Of a DNA stretch of 64,000 nt, positions 1 to 6,881 are shown piece after piece. Position 1 is the stretch's first letter, and every line of letters begins with the position of its first letter. The DNA comes from HGM12587 sp045128635 (GTDB lineage Bacteria > Bacillota > Clostridia > Lachnospirales > Lachnospiraceae). A program made the position numbers and the translations under genes. The stretch spans positions 1-64,000 of the forward strand of contig JBGVRS010000151.1 in NCBI GenBank assembly GCA_045128635.1. The letters run 5' to 3'. Under the pieces are notes generated by a model, which had not been told where the DNA came from, ran no database searches, and worked only from the letters and a program-made list of their open reading frames with translations.

Positions 1-66
1 TTTTAGGGCAGATGCACCGGCTTCGGCTTATTTGTTATGCAATTTTTTATAAAAAGATCAAAAAAC

Positions 67-104
67 GAGGTTAGTAAATCAAAAAATCTACTAACCTCAT
101 TTTT
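67..104 (+). terminator. Intrinsic terminator at left edge
   Basis: A perfect 10-bp inverted repeat (gaggttagta at 67-76, tactaacctc at 89-98) closes a 12-base loop and is followed by a short T-rich tail. An A-run lies on the other side, so it could also stop transcription of the minus-strand gene ending at 143. The gene it would serve on the plus strand lies outside the window. Bases 1-66 show no recognisable coding sequence. Confidence 0.7.
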
Positions 105-142
105 ATCTGTTTTAACAATTATCCTTATCTAAATGACATTAC

Positions 143-334
143 TCAATCGAGACTTCCTTTTTTACGTCCATTTTTTGCTAAATGAGGAAGAAAAGGATAG
201 AGTTCTTCGTAGCTTTCGATTTCTGCCTCATCAACAATACCAGAGGGTATTAAACCTGTACAATCTTGTACGGAAGAAGGTTTTAGATAATCATAATCTG
301 CAGGATTTTGTATGATTTTATTTTCATTTTTCAT
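143..334 (-). CDS. Small conserved-looking protein of unknown function
   Basis: A 63-residue acidic protein with no signal peptide or membrane segment. It starts with ATG at 334, preceded on the minus strand by AAAGGA about 8 bases upstream, which supports real translation. The composition (a DCTGLIP stretch near residue 24 followed by an ESYEELYPF stretch) resembles short hypothetical proteins I associate with Lachnospiraceae, but I cannot name a domain. It is transcribed divergently from the PadR operon, so the AT-rich region 335-552 carries signals for both. The single Cys near residue 24 is the only obvious reactive residue. An alternative is that it is a fragment, but the clean start and its own downstream hairpin argue against that. 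Confidence 0.65.
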   Translation of the reverse strand: MKNENKIIQNPADYDYLKPSSVQDCTGLIPSGIVDEAEIESYEELYPFLPHLAKNGRKKGSLD

Positions 335-430
335 AATTGATGTTCCTTTCTTGGATGCTTTATAGTAGCATTTCCGTTTTTGTGTCAGAAAATTCGGAGA
401 AGAGGACTTCTAAAGATTTCCTTAAGGTTA

Positions 431-459
431 TTGACATATAATATTATATGTCTTATATT
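431..459 (+). promoter_or_regulatory. SigA promoter of the PadR operon
   Basis: TTGACA at 431-436 and TATATT at 454-459 are separated by exactly 17 bases. A perfect 20-bp palindrome fills the spacer, so binding there would block polymerase. The predicted start of transcription lies near 466. Confidence 0.6.
433..452. promoter_or_regulatory. Palindromic operator in the PadR promoter
   Basis: A perfect 20-bp palindrome, GACATATAAT followed by its reverse complement. It sits between the -35 and -10 elements and carries the ACAT/ATGT half sites typical of PadR operators. Self-repression by the adjacent PadR protein is the likely use (inference). Confidence 0.6.
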
Positions 460-484
460 ATAAACACAAACAATATTATACAGG

Positions 485-498
485 ATATAATATTATAT
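485..498. promoter_or_regulatory. Second copy of the PadR operator core
   Basis: The 14-bp palindrome atataatattatat recurs here exactly as in the core of the first operator (436-449), 49 bp downstream and within the transcribed leader. Flanking it, 447-459 and 511-523 form a perfect 13-bp inverted repeat, so the two sites are embedded in a larger symmetric arrangement. Confidence 0.45.
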
Positions 499-552
499 TT
501 AAAAAAGAGAAATATAAGACATAAAATTTGAATAAGAAAGGAGCGTTAATGA

Positions 553-879
553 ATGGTTTTTAATACAGGAGCAGCACTTTTAGATGCAATTGTGCTGGCG
601 GTTGTTTCCAGAGATGTAGAAGGAACCTACGGATACAAGATTACCCAGGATGTTCGACAGGTAATCGAGTTGTCAGAGTCTACGCTTTATCCGGTTCTTC
701 GAAGACTTCAAAAGGACGGCTGTCTGGAAGTATATGACAGGGAGTGTGCGGGAAGAAATCGACGATATTATAAAGTAACAGAACAGGGGAATGTTCAGTT
801 AAATTTATATAAGAGCGAATGGAAGGCATATTCGCAGAAAATTAACTTCATGTTTGAGGGAGGAAACATACATGAGTAG
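553..879 (+). CDS. PadR family transcriptional regulator
   Basis: A 108-residue winged-helix repressor. The N-terminal half holds the PadR signature: an LDAIVLAVV helix, a GYKITQDV segment and the recognition region ESTLYPVLRRLQKDG around residues 44-58, followed by the wing with RRYYKVTEQG. PadR-like proteins of this short type lack the large C-terminal dimerisation domain and usually sense membrane-active compounds or envelope stress. The start is the ATG at 553, with AAGGAG at 538-543; an ATG four bases earlier is closed by a stop after four codons. The 3' end overlaps the next gene by 8 bases, indicating translational coupling. It probably represses its own operon through the palindromes upstream. 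Confidence 0.9.
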   Translation: MVFNTGAALLDAIVLAVVSRDVEGTYGYKITQDVRQVIELSESTLYPVLRRLQKDGCLEVYDRECAGRNRRYYKVTEQGNVQLNLYKSEWKAYSQKINFMFEGGNIHE

Positions 880-1558
880 AACGGAGTTTATGAATCAACT
901 AAAGAATCTTCTCTGGGATATTCCGGAATGTGAAAGGGAAGAAGCGTTAAATTATTATGAGGATTATTTTGATGATGCTGGAGCAGAAAATGAGGCGCAG
1001 ATAATTGCATCGCTTGGAAGTCCGGAAAAGGTGGCAGCAATCATTAAAGAAGGTTTAAAAGAAGATGCAGCAGAACAGGGAGAATTTTCTGAAAACGGAT
1101 ATTCCGGATATGGTGAGCCTGCGAAAGAGGAAGTGGTTTATTATGGCACACAAAAGGAGCAAAAATTTACAGATAAGATTAAAAATCTCGGTACTAGTGG
1201 CTGGATTCTGATTCTAATTCTGGCAATTTTCGCTCTGCCGATTTTTGGACCATTAGGAGTTGGATTACTTTCGGCAGTTTTGGGAATCCTGATAGCTGCG
1301 GCAGTGGTACTGTTTGTACTGGTGATTGTAGGAATTGCATTGCTGGTAGCAGGTGCATCAGTGTTTGCAGCTGCCATTGGATGCCTGTTTGTAACTCCGG
1401 CAGTTGGAATTATGATGCTGGGGCTTTCATTGCTTCTTATTGGAATTGGAATTCTGGCAACAGTTTTAGGTATCTGGATCGTGCAAAAAGTGATACCACC
1501 AGTAATTCGCTGGATTGTAAAATTGTTTCGCAAACCATTTGAAAAGAAGGAGGTGTAG
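872..1558 (+). CDS. HAAS/DUF1700 domain membrane protein
   Basis: A 228-residue protein with an N-terminal cytoplasmic helical HAAS domain (about residues 1-75, with the ECEREEALNYYEDYFDD pattern characteristic of DUF1700) and a C-terminal half of four very hydrophobic, Gly/Ile/Val-rich membrane segments (about 105-215). Genes of this family follow padR genes in many Firmicutes, and the HAAS domain is thought to cooperate with the PadR repressor in sensing envelope conditions (known of the family); the role here is inferred. The start is the ATG at 872 with GGGAGGAA just upstream; an upstream in-frame TTG at 854 lacks a binding site. It overlaps padR by 8 bases. Confidence 0.88.
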   Translation: MSRTEFMNQLKNLLWDIPECEREEALNYYEDYFDDAGAENEAQIIASLGSPEKVAAIIKEGLKEDAAEQGEFSENGYSGYGEPAKEEVVYYGTQKEQKFTDKIKNLGTSGWILILILAIFALPIFGPLGVGLLSAVLGILIAAAVVLFVLVIVGIALLVAGASVFAAAIGCLFVTPAVGIMMLGLSLLLIGIGILATVLGIWIVQKVIPPVIRWIVKLFRKPFEKKEV

Positions 1559-1561
1559 TCA

Positions 1562-1765
1562 GTGAAAAAATCTACGGGAAAAGTTATCATTGTAGCACTT
1601 GTGCTGATTACGATTGGAATTGGATTGTTTATTGGCGGAATCTTTGCGGTGGGAGGAATTGCGGCTGCAAAAGAAGGACTTGAGGAACACGGTGTGTTTA
1701 TTGAAAATGGTTTCCAGATTGATGTTCGGCATTTTGATGAGCTGGATGATATTATAGATATTTAA
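1562..1765 (+). CDS. Short membrane-anchored protein, possible DUF4097 remnant
   Basis: A 67-residue protein with one N-terminal membrane segment (about residues 7-35) and a short acidic tail. It starts at GTG 1562, with AAGGAGG about 8 bases upstream. In comparable PadR/DUF1700 operons the third gene usually encodes a membrane-anchored DUF4097 (putative adhesin) protein of roughly 250-300 residues whose N-terminus looks like this one; here the extracellular repeat domain is absent. It may be a shortened family member or a decayed one. The reading frame is clean and the following gene has its own strong binding site, so I call it as an intact small gene. Confidence 0.7.
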   Translation: MKKSTGKVIIVALVLITIGIGLFIGGIFAVGGIAAAKEGLEEHGVFIENGFQIDVRHFDELDDIIDI

Positions 1766-1778
1766 GGAGGATATGAAT

Positions 1779-1955
1779 ATGAAGAAATTAACAAAATCAA
1801 GTAACAGAATGATTTGTGGAGTTTGTGCAGGGATTGGAGAATATTTAGGAATTGATGCGACGGTAGTAAGACTTTTGTGGGTTATTTTTTCAATGCTGGG
1901 AGGAAGCGGAATTCTTGCCTATATCATTGCAGCAATTATTATTCCGGAAGTATAA
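1779..1955 (+). CDS. PspC domain envelope-stress protein
   Basis: A 58-residue PspC-domain protein: an N-terminal KKLTKSSNRMICGVCAGIGEYLG segment (in parts residues 1-23) followed by DATVVRLLWV and one or two membrane segments ending in IIIPEV, which is the whole of the canonical domain. PspC proteins monitor or buffer inner membrane stress. The ATG at 1779 lies 8 bases after AAGGAGG (1764-1770); the ATG at 1773 is too close. Last gene of the PadR operon, consistent with a membrane-stress unit. Confidence 0.88.
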   Translation: MKKLTKSSNRMICGVCAGIGEYLGIDATVVRLLWVIFSMLGGSGILAYIIAAIIIPEV

Positions 1956-1976
1956 ATACATAACAACATTAAGAAA

Positions 1977-2000
1977 GGGGATATCCAAATGGATATCCCC
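1977..2000. terminator. Hairpin between convergent pspC-like gene and glgD
   Basis: A perfect 10-bp stem (ggggatatcc / ggatatcccc) with a 4-base loop lies between two converging genes. On the minus strand it is followed by TTTCTT, so it suits glgD best; on the plus strand the T-tract is poor. Confidence 0.65.
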
Positions 2001-2017
2001 TAAATTGTTATCATTGA

Positions 2018-3130
2018 TTAGATGATGTCACCACGTTTTACATATCCTGGATTTTCTGGATCTGCAACGATTTCTTTTGTATGAAGAACGCTTGCGTGTT
2101 TATCAACAATTAAGTTTTCGAGATGTGTTCCATCTGCTACAACTACGTCAGAAGAAATTACACAGTTTTTGATTACACAATCTTTACCGATTGTACATCC
2201 ACGTCCGATTACAGAGTTTTCGATTGTACCCTGGATTAAGCATCCGTTAGATACTACAGAAGATTTGATTTCTGCTTCTTCGAAGTACTGTGTTGGGCAA
2301 GAATCGCTTGTACGTGTGTAAATAGGCCATTTTGCATCGAATAATGCTTTTGCATTGTTGTAATCGATGAGAGACATATTTGCTTTGTATACGCTCTTGA
2401 AATCTGTTAATGTTGCAAAGTAACCTGTATGTTCAACACCACGAACGTCAAGTTCTTTGAGACATTTGTTAACGATCTGAGCTAATGTGTACATAGAAGA
2501 AATGCTGCGAGCCTTAGCAATTAATTCAAGGAACAGAGATTTCTTCATTACATATGTATCCATGAAAACTTTAGCAGAAGCTTCTGCACCGCGGTTTCTA
2601 GCGATTAAATCAACACCGCTCTGACGGTTAAGTGATAATACGTCACAGTTTAAGAAGTCTTCATTAGCTGTTTCAACTGAATGATACAGAAGAGTTACGT
2701 CAGCGCCTGATTCGATGTGCTGATCTAATAATTTATCGTAGTCCTGTGTGTAAATCATGTAACCAGGAGCAAGTACAACATATTCTGCTGGTGCTTTCTG
2801 AATGCTTTCGATGTTCTGAGCGAATCCAGTCATGTTTGTGTTGTAGAAGCTTGTTGCAGCACCGCCTTCTGTGAACAGTAACTGAACTTTACCACGTTTA
2901 GAGTTAATGTTGTAATGACGTCCTGATCCTAAGTGTTCAACTAAAGAACGAGGATTGTTGCTCATTAAAACAGATACATGTTCGATACCGCTGTTGCTCA
3001 TGTTTGACATTGGGAAGTCGATAGCACGGTAACGTCCTAAGAAGGAGAATGCGCCGATAGAACGGTAGTCCTGCATTCCTTCAACATAAATATGATTTCC
3101 TGAAGAACTGATAATACCAAATGCTCTCAT
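2018..3130 (-). CDS. glgD: Glucose-1-phosphate adenylyltransferase regulatory subunit GlgD
   Basis: A 370-residue GlgC-like protein forming the second subunit of the Firmicutes ADP-glucose pyrophosphorylase used for glycogen synthesis. The nucleotidyltransferase fold (about residues 1-240) keeps the RAIDFPMSN signature but lacks the GGxGxRL pyrophosphorylase loop and the KPA motif of GlgC, as is usual for GlgD, which modulates GlgC rather than catalysing. The C-terminal third carries left-handed beta-helix hexapeptides (for example NSVIGRGCTIG, CVIKNCVIS). The ATG at 3130 follows the glgC stop by one base, with AAGGGGG inside the glgC end, so the two are translationally coupled. The family is usually about 365-375 residues, so this one is full length. 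Confidence 0.93.
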   Translation of the reverse strand: MRAFGIISSSGNHIYVEGMQDYRSIGAFSFLGRYRAIDFPMSNMSNSGIEHVSVLMSNNPRSLVEHLGSGRHYNINSKRGKVQLLFTEGGAATSFYNTNMTGFAQNIESIQKAPAEYVVLAPGYMIYTQDYDKLLDQHIESGADVTLLYHSVETANEDFLNCDVLSLNRQSGVDLIARNRGAEASAKVFMDTYVMKKSLFLELIAKARSISSMYTLAQIVNKCLKELDVRGVEHTGYFATLTDFKSVYKANMSLIDYNNAKALFDAKWPIYTRTSDSCPTQYFEEAEIKSSVVSNGCLIQGTIENSVIGRGCTIGKDCVIKNCVISSDVVVADGTHLENLIVDKHASVLHTKEIVADPENPGYVKRGDII

Positions 3131-3131
3131 T

Positions 3132-4271
3132 CTATTCTACCCCCTTTACATCCTGTGCAACCAGTGCGATTTCAGCGCTGTCAGCTGCGCCAACAACTGC
3201 GCCTTTACCGATAACTACGCCATCAGCGATTAAAGCACGTGTTACAACTGCGCCGTCTTCAACAACTGCGTTTGGCATAAGAACGCTGTCGATGATCTTA
3301 GCGCCTGTACCAACTTTAGCACCTGTGAAGAGTACAGAGTTAGAAATTTCACCGTCAACTACACAACCCTGTGTGATGTACGCGCGGTTGATGTTAGCAT
3401 TAGCACCGATGTACTGTGGAAGACCAACGATATCTTCTGTATAAATTCTCCAAGAAGAATCGTTCATATCTAATTCACAGTTAGTGTCTAATAAGTCCAT
3501 GTTAGCTTCCCAAAGAGAATCGATTGTTCCAACGTCTTTCCAGTATCCGTTGAATTCCCAAGCGTAAAGATTTCCGCCATTGTTTAATAATGTAGGAATG
3601 ATGTCTTTACCAAAGTCATGGTGAGAATCTTCTTTCGCCATATCTTCTACTAACATTGCACGAAGAGTTTTCCAGTTGAAAATGTAGATACCCATAGAAG
3701 CTAAGTTGCTCTTTGGTACTGGAGGTTTTTCTTCGAATTCTACGATTCTGCCTGTTTCGTTTGTGTTCATGATACCGAAACGGCTAGCTTCTTTCATCGG
3801 TACAGGAAGAACTGCGATAGTAGCGTCTGCTTTCATTTCTTTATGGTAAGCAAGCATTTTGTCGTAGTTCATTTTATAGATGTGGTCACCAGATAAGATT
3901 AAGATGTATTCTGGATCATATTTATCTACGAAGTCAATGTTCTGAGAAATAGCATCTGCTGTTCCACGGTAAACGTCTAATGCAGCGTCTGCTTTTTCAC
4001 GTGGAGGAAGTACGAATACACCGCTGTCACGAGCATCGAGACCCCAGCGTCCGCTCTGTGAAACATAGCTGTTTAACAGAACTGATTCATACTGTGTAAG
4101 AATACCGACAACATCAATACCACTGTTTGCACAGTTAGAAAGTGGGAAGTCGATAATACGATATTTGCCGCCATAAGAAACGGCTGGTTTTGCAACCTTA
4201 GTTGTTAAATCATGTAAACGGGATCCTCGACCACCAGCCAAGATCATCGCTAACATATTACTCTGAGCCAT
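3132..4271 (-). CDS. glgC: Glucose-1-phosphate adenylyltransferase catalytic subunit GlgC
   Basis: A 379-residue enzyme that makes ADP-glucose from ATP and glucose-1-phosphate, the committed step of glycogen synthesis. Visible motifs in order: LAGGRGSRLHDLT with KPAV close behind (nucleotide binding), YRIIDFPLSN, LSGDHIYKMNY (metal and substrate), VEFEEKP (glucose-1-phosphate site), SMGIYIFN and GYWKDVGTIDSLWEANMD, then a C-terminal beta-helix of hexapeptides. GAGAGGGG precedes the ATG at 4271. It is the first gene of glgCD; glgA lies far away at 42451 and no branching enzyme gene is in the window. Confidence 0.95.
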   Translation of the reverse strand: MAQSNMLAMILAGGRGSRLHDLTTKVAKPAVSYGGKYRIIDFPLSNCANSGIDVVGILTQYESVLLNSYVSQSGRWGLDARDSGVFVLPPREKADAALDVYRGTADAISQNIDFVDKYDPEYILILSGDHIYKMNYDKMLAYHKEMKADATIAVLPVPMKEASRFGIMNTNETGRIVEFEEKPPVPKSNLASMGIYIFNWKTLRAMLVEDMAKEDSHHDFGKDIIPTLLNNGGNLYAWEFNGYWKDVGTIDSLWEANMDLLDTNCELDMNDSSWRIYTEDIVGLPQYIGANANINRAYITQGCVVDGEISNSVLFTGAKVGTGAKIIDSVLMPNAVVEDGAVVTRALIADGVVIGKGAVVGAADSAEIALVAQDVKGVE

Positions 4272-4303
4272 TATAAGTCCCCTCTCTTTCGCTTATTGTT
4301 TAT

Positions 4304-4309
4304 ATTATA
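4304..4309 (-). promoter_or_regulatory. Probable -10 element of glgC
   Basis: On the minus strand a TATAAT lies 33 bases upstream of the glgC ATG. No good -35 matches at 16-18 bases, so this is a weak call. The 166 bases between the MATE gene and glgC (4272-4437) hold nothing else that I recognise. Confidence 0.35.
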
Positions 4310-4437
4310 CAATTTTCCATTCCATTTTTCCATAAAATTGTTAATGGAATCCGTACCAATAATTTACAGTGAAAATTGGTAAAAATGCACAAAAATAGTA
4401 CGAAAATTTATAAAAAACTAAAAAAATGATACATAAT

Positions 4438-5784
4438 TTAACTTGATAAATTACTAAATTTACTTTCTTTTTGAAATGCAAAGAAAAATACAATTCCCTT
4501 GCAGATACTGGTAATTGTAAGTGCCCACCAGATGCCCTTTAAGCCCAGAGATGTCTGGCTTAAAAGATATGCCAGAGGAATACGGGAACCGGTAAAAATA
4601 ATACTGATAATGCTGCAAAGTTTGGTATTTCCCAGTCCTGAAATTGCACCGCTGGATACAATTTCAACACACATAAATGGTTCCCCCAGTGCAATAATTG
4701 ATAAATAGCCGATTGCGATTGCGATGACTTTCGGCTCATGGAAGAAAATATTTGCAATTCCAATCGGGAACAGGAAGAAAATCAAACCAATCAGAGAACC
4801 CCAAAGTGCAATGATAATGGCTGATAAGTAATAACCTTTTTTTACACGATCTATTTTACCGGCACCAAAGTTTTGGGCTGAGAATGCATTCAGGGCAGCT
4901 GCAAATCCATCTGCGACATTCCATGTGATGGATTCAATTTGTCCGCCTACGCGTTGGGTTGCAATAGCTCCATCCCCGAAACCGGATACCATACGTGTCA
5001 GAACCATAGAAAAGGCACAATAAAGAGTTCCCTGCAGTGCAGCCGGGGTACCGATTTTGAAAATTGTTTTAAAATACTCCATTCCAGGAAAACGAAAGAT
5101 ATTAGCTGATTTTAGAAGATTGTTTGATCCGGGACGATAGATATCGAAAATCAGAACCATCATTACCAAAAACTGGGCAAATACGGTGGCGATGGCAGCA
5201 CCAACGACTTCCAACCTTGGGAAAGGTCCGATTCCAAGAATCAAAACGGGATCTAAGATCATATTTGTAACCAGACCGATAAAATTTGCTTTTAAAGGTG
5301 TTTTGGAATCACCCTGGGCAGTATAAAGTCCGGTCAGTGTATAGCCAATATAAGAAAAAATAATCATTCCACAGGTGATCTTTAAATATACTTTTGCATG
5401 TGATACTGTCAGGGCTGTATCCAGGTTGAAAAACGCAACCATAGGGTCTGTAAAGACAAGGGAAACGATTCCGAATATAATGCCGAAAAAAGCAACGACC
5501 CAAAGGGAAGTAACGGCATATTTCTTTGCATGTTCTAATTCGCCTTTCCCGAGTGCCTGAGCCATGGGAACCTGTCCGCCCATGCGGGCAAGGGTGGAAA
5601 GTCCCTGAGAAAGCCAGACATACATGCCTCCGACACCGACACCGGCGACTGCGCTGGATCCTAAAGTTCCAATCCATGCCAAATCAGTAATGCTGTAGGC
5701 GGTGGCAAGAAACGCAGATGCCATAATCGGAAGTGAGAGTTTCATTAAAACCTTAAAAATTGAACCTTCAGTTAAATTATGCAT
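4438..5784 (-). CDS. MATE family efflux transporter
   Basis: A 448-residue polytopic membrane protein with twelve predicted membrane segments in two related halves, as in the MATE/NorM-DinF superfamily, which export drugs or metabolites in exchange for Na+ or H+. Typical features are the start MHNLTEGSIFKVLMKLSLP, the FLATAYSITDLAWIG segment in helix 1-2, and in the second half GDGAIATQRVGGQIES and NAFSAQNFGAGK. I place the start at the ATG at 5784, which has GAGG about 8 bases upstream; the longer frame to 5826 begins within the promoter. The substrate cannot be read from sequence. Single gene, transcribed towards glgC but separated by 166 bases. Confidence 0.9.
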   Translation of the reverse strand: MHNLTEGSIFKVLMKLSLPIMASAFLATAYSITDLAWIGTLGSSAVAGVGVGGMYVWLSQGLSTLARMGGQVPMAQALGKGELEHAKKYAVTSLWVVAFFGIIFGIVSLVFTDPMVAFFNLDTALTVSHAKVYLKITCGMIIFSYIGYTLTGLYTAQGDSKTPLKANFIGLVTNMILDPVLILGIGPFPRLEVVGAAIATVFAQFLVMMVLIFDIYRPGSNNLLKSANIFRFPGMEYFKTIFKIGTPAALQGTLYCAFSMVLTRMVSGFGDGAIATQRVGGQIESITWNVADGFAAALNAFSAQNFGAGKIDRVKKGYYLSAIIIALWGSLIGLIFFLFPIGIANIFFHEPKVIAIAIGYLSIIALGEPFMCVEIVSSGAISGLGNTKLCSIISIIFTGSRIPLAYLLSQTSLGLKGIWWALTITSICKGIVFFFAFQKESKFSNLSS

Positions 5785-5812
5785 AAAATTACCTCGTAAA
5801 AATCGTAAAGAA

Positions 5813-5822
5813 ATTATACCAT
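5813..5822 (-). promoter_or_regulatory. Extended -10 promoter of the MATE gene
   Basis: The minus strand reads TGGTATAAT, an extended -10 element, about 30 bases before the MATE start codon. The -35 region is poor, which extended -10 promoters tolerate. Confidence 0.5.
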
Positions 5823-5875
5823 GCAATCATTTCTTAGAAAATAGGAAATGAAAACTTAATATTTCATGAAGCTTA

Positions 5876-5905
5876 TTGTAGGAATGAGAAAGTAGGGAGT
5901 ATAAT
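5876..5905 (+). promoter_or_regulatory. SigA-type promoter of the alpha/beta hydrolase gene
   Basis: TTGTAG at 5876-5881 and TATAAT at 5900-5905 are 18 bases apart, about 45 bases upstream of the ATG at 5951. Confidence 0.5.
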
Positions 5906-5950
5906 GAAAATATAAAATTTTGAAGAAAAAGGACCCAGGGAGGTGTGCCT

Positions 5951-6757
5951 ATGTTATATAATGCGAAAAACAAATCTGTAAAAATCGGAAATACATCCAT
6001 GAATTACGCAGAGTTTGGGAATGGAGAAAAAAGTTTAATTATGATTCCGGGGCTTGGTGACGGCTTGCGTACTGACAATAAGCTTGCGCATATGTATGCT
6101 TTGCTCTACGGGAAATTTGCGAAAGATTATAAAGTATATGTTTTTAGTCAAAAGACTGATATGCCGGATCGTTATTCTACGAGAAAAATGGCACGTGATA
6201 TTAAAGAGGCAATGGACAGTCTTGGAATTGAACAGGCGGATGTTATTGGTGTATCTTTAGGCGGGATGATTGCACAGCATTTGGCAGCTGATTATCCCAA
6301 AACAGTGTCAAAGCTGGTGCTGGTAGTAACTTCTGCAAGAAAAAATCAATATATACAGGGTGTGATTTCCGGTTGGATTGAAATGGCAAAACGTGGAGAT
6401 TACAGAAGACTGATGGTGGATAATCTGAAAAAAATGTACACCAAAGAATATCTTGAAAAGAATAAATGGATGATGAGTGTGGCCGGTAAAATCGGAAAGC
6501 CAAAAAGCTATGACAGATTTATCAATATGGCAAATGCCAGTCTTCATCATAATGCATATGAAAAACTGGATAAGATTCAGGCAAAAACAATGGTCATTGG
6601 AGGCGCGCTGGATCGAATCGTAGGAGCAAAAGCATCCAAAGAACTTGCGGAATTGATTACAAATGCGGAATTGAAAATTTATGAACAGTATGGTCATGCA
6701 CTTTACGATGAAGCAAAAGATTTTAACCAGACAGTTCTGGAATTTTTGAAAGAATAA
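5951..6757 (+). CDS. Alpha/beta fold hydrolase
   Basis: A 268-residue cytoplasmic serine hydrolase of the alpha/beta fold. It shows an oxyanion-hole loop (MIPGLGDG, about residues 34-41), the nucleophile elbow GVSLGGM with Ser102, a C-terminal Asp in the GGALDRIVGA segment and the catalytic His in QYGHALYDEA near the end. Family members of this size include esterases, haloperoxidase-like proteins and acyl hydrolases; the substrate is not evident. The start is ATG 5951 with GGGAGG seven bases upstream; GTG at 5945 would overlap the binding site. It is monocistronic, between a divergent MATE gene and the promoter at 6771. Confidence 0.85.
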   Translation: MLYNAKNKSVKIGNTSMNYAEFGNGEKSLIMIPGLGDGLRTDNKLAHMYALLYGKFAKDYKVYVFSQKTDMPDRYSTRKMARDIKEAMDSLGIEQADVIGVSLGGMIAQHLAADYPKTVSKLVLVVTSARKNQYIQGVISGWIEMAKRGDYRRLMVDNLKKMYTKEYLEKNKWMMSVAGKIGKPKSYDRFINMANASLHHNAYEKLDKIQAKTMVIGGALDRIVGAKASKELAELITNAELKIYEQYGHALYDEAKDFNQTVLEFLKE

Positions 6758-6770
6758 TCTGAAGAAGTCG

Positions 6771-6799
6771 TTGACATAAAAAATATTATATTTTATACT
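6771..6799 (+). promoter_or_regulatory. Strong SigA promoter of the surface-protein locus
   Basis: TTGACA (6771-6776) and TATACT (6794-6799) with exactly 17 bases between them. The spacer contains an aatattatat stretch also found in the PadR operator cores near 433-498, so cross-regulation is conceivable but unproven. Confidence 0.7.
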
Positions 6800-6803
6800 A
6801 TAG

Positions 6804-6857
6804 GCGGGTCAAAATCATTTGATCCGCTTATCCTGTCTAGTGGCATTATGCCACATC
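6804..6857 (+). other. Two stem-loops in the leader of the CAP lipoprotein gene
   Basis: Just after the expected transcription start, gcgggtcaaa (6804-6813) pairs with tttgatccgc across an ATCA loop (10 bp with one G-U), and gtggca/tgccac form a second 6-bp stem with a three-base loop. There is no T-tract, so these are not terminators. I could not match them to a riboswitch class; an mRNA-stabilising or regulatory role is possible. Confidence 0.4.
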
Positions 6858-6881
6858 TATGAATTACCCAAGAGAACGAAT

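Noticed and set aside
421..530. An AT-rich replication origin or attachment site.
   Set aside because: The palindromes fit promoter and operator geometry; no DnaA boxes, iterons or integrase gene are present.
1141..1590. A 149-codon antisense frame over the DUF1700 gene.
   Set aside because: It is a shadow of the hydrophobic repeats in the sense gene, with low-complexity Ile/Thr composition and no binding site.
6819..6881. A 21-codon N-terminal extension of the CAP lipoprotein.
   Set aside because: It would pass through the leader hairpins, has no binding site, and places extra residues before a normal lipoprotein signal peptide.
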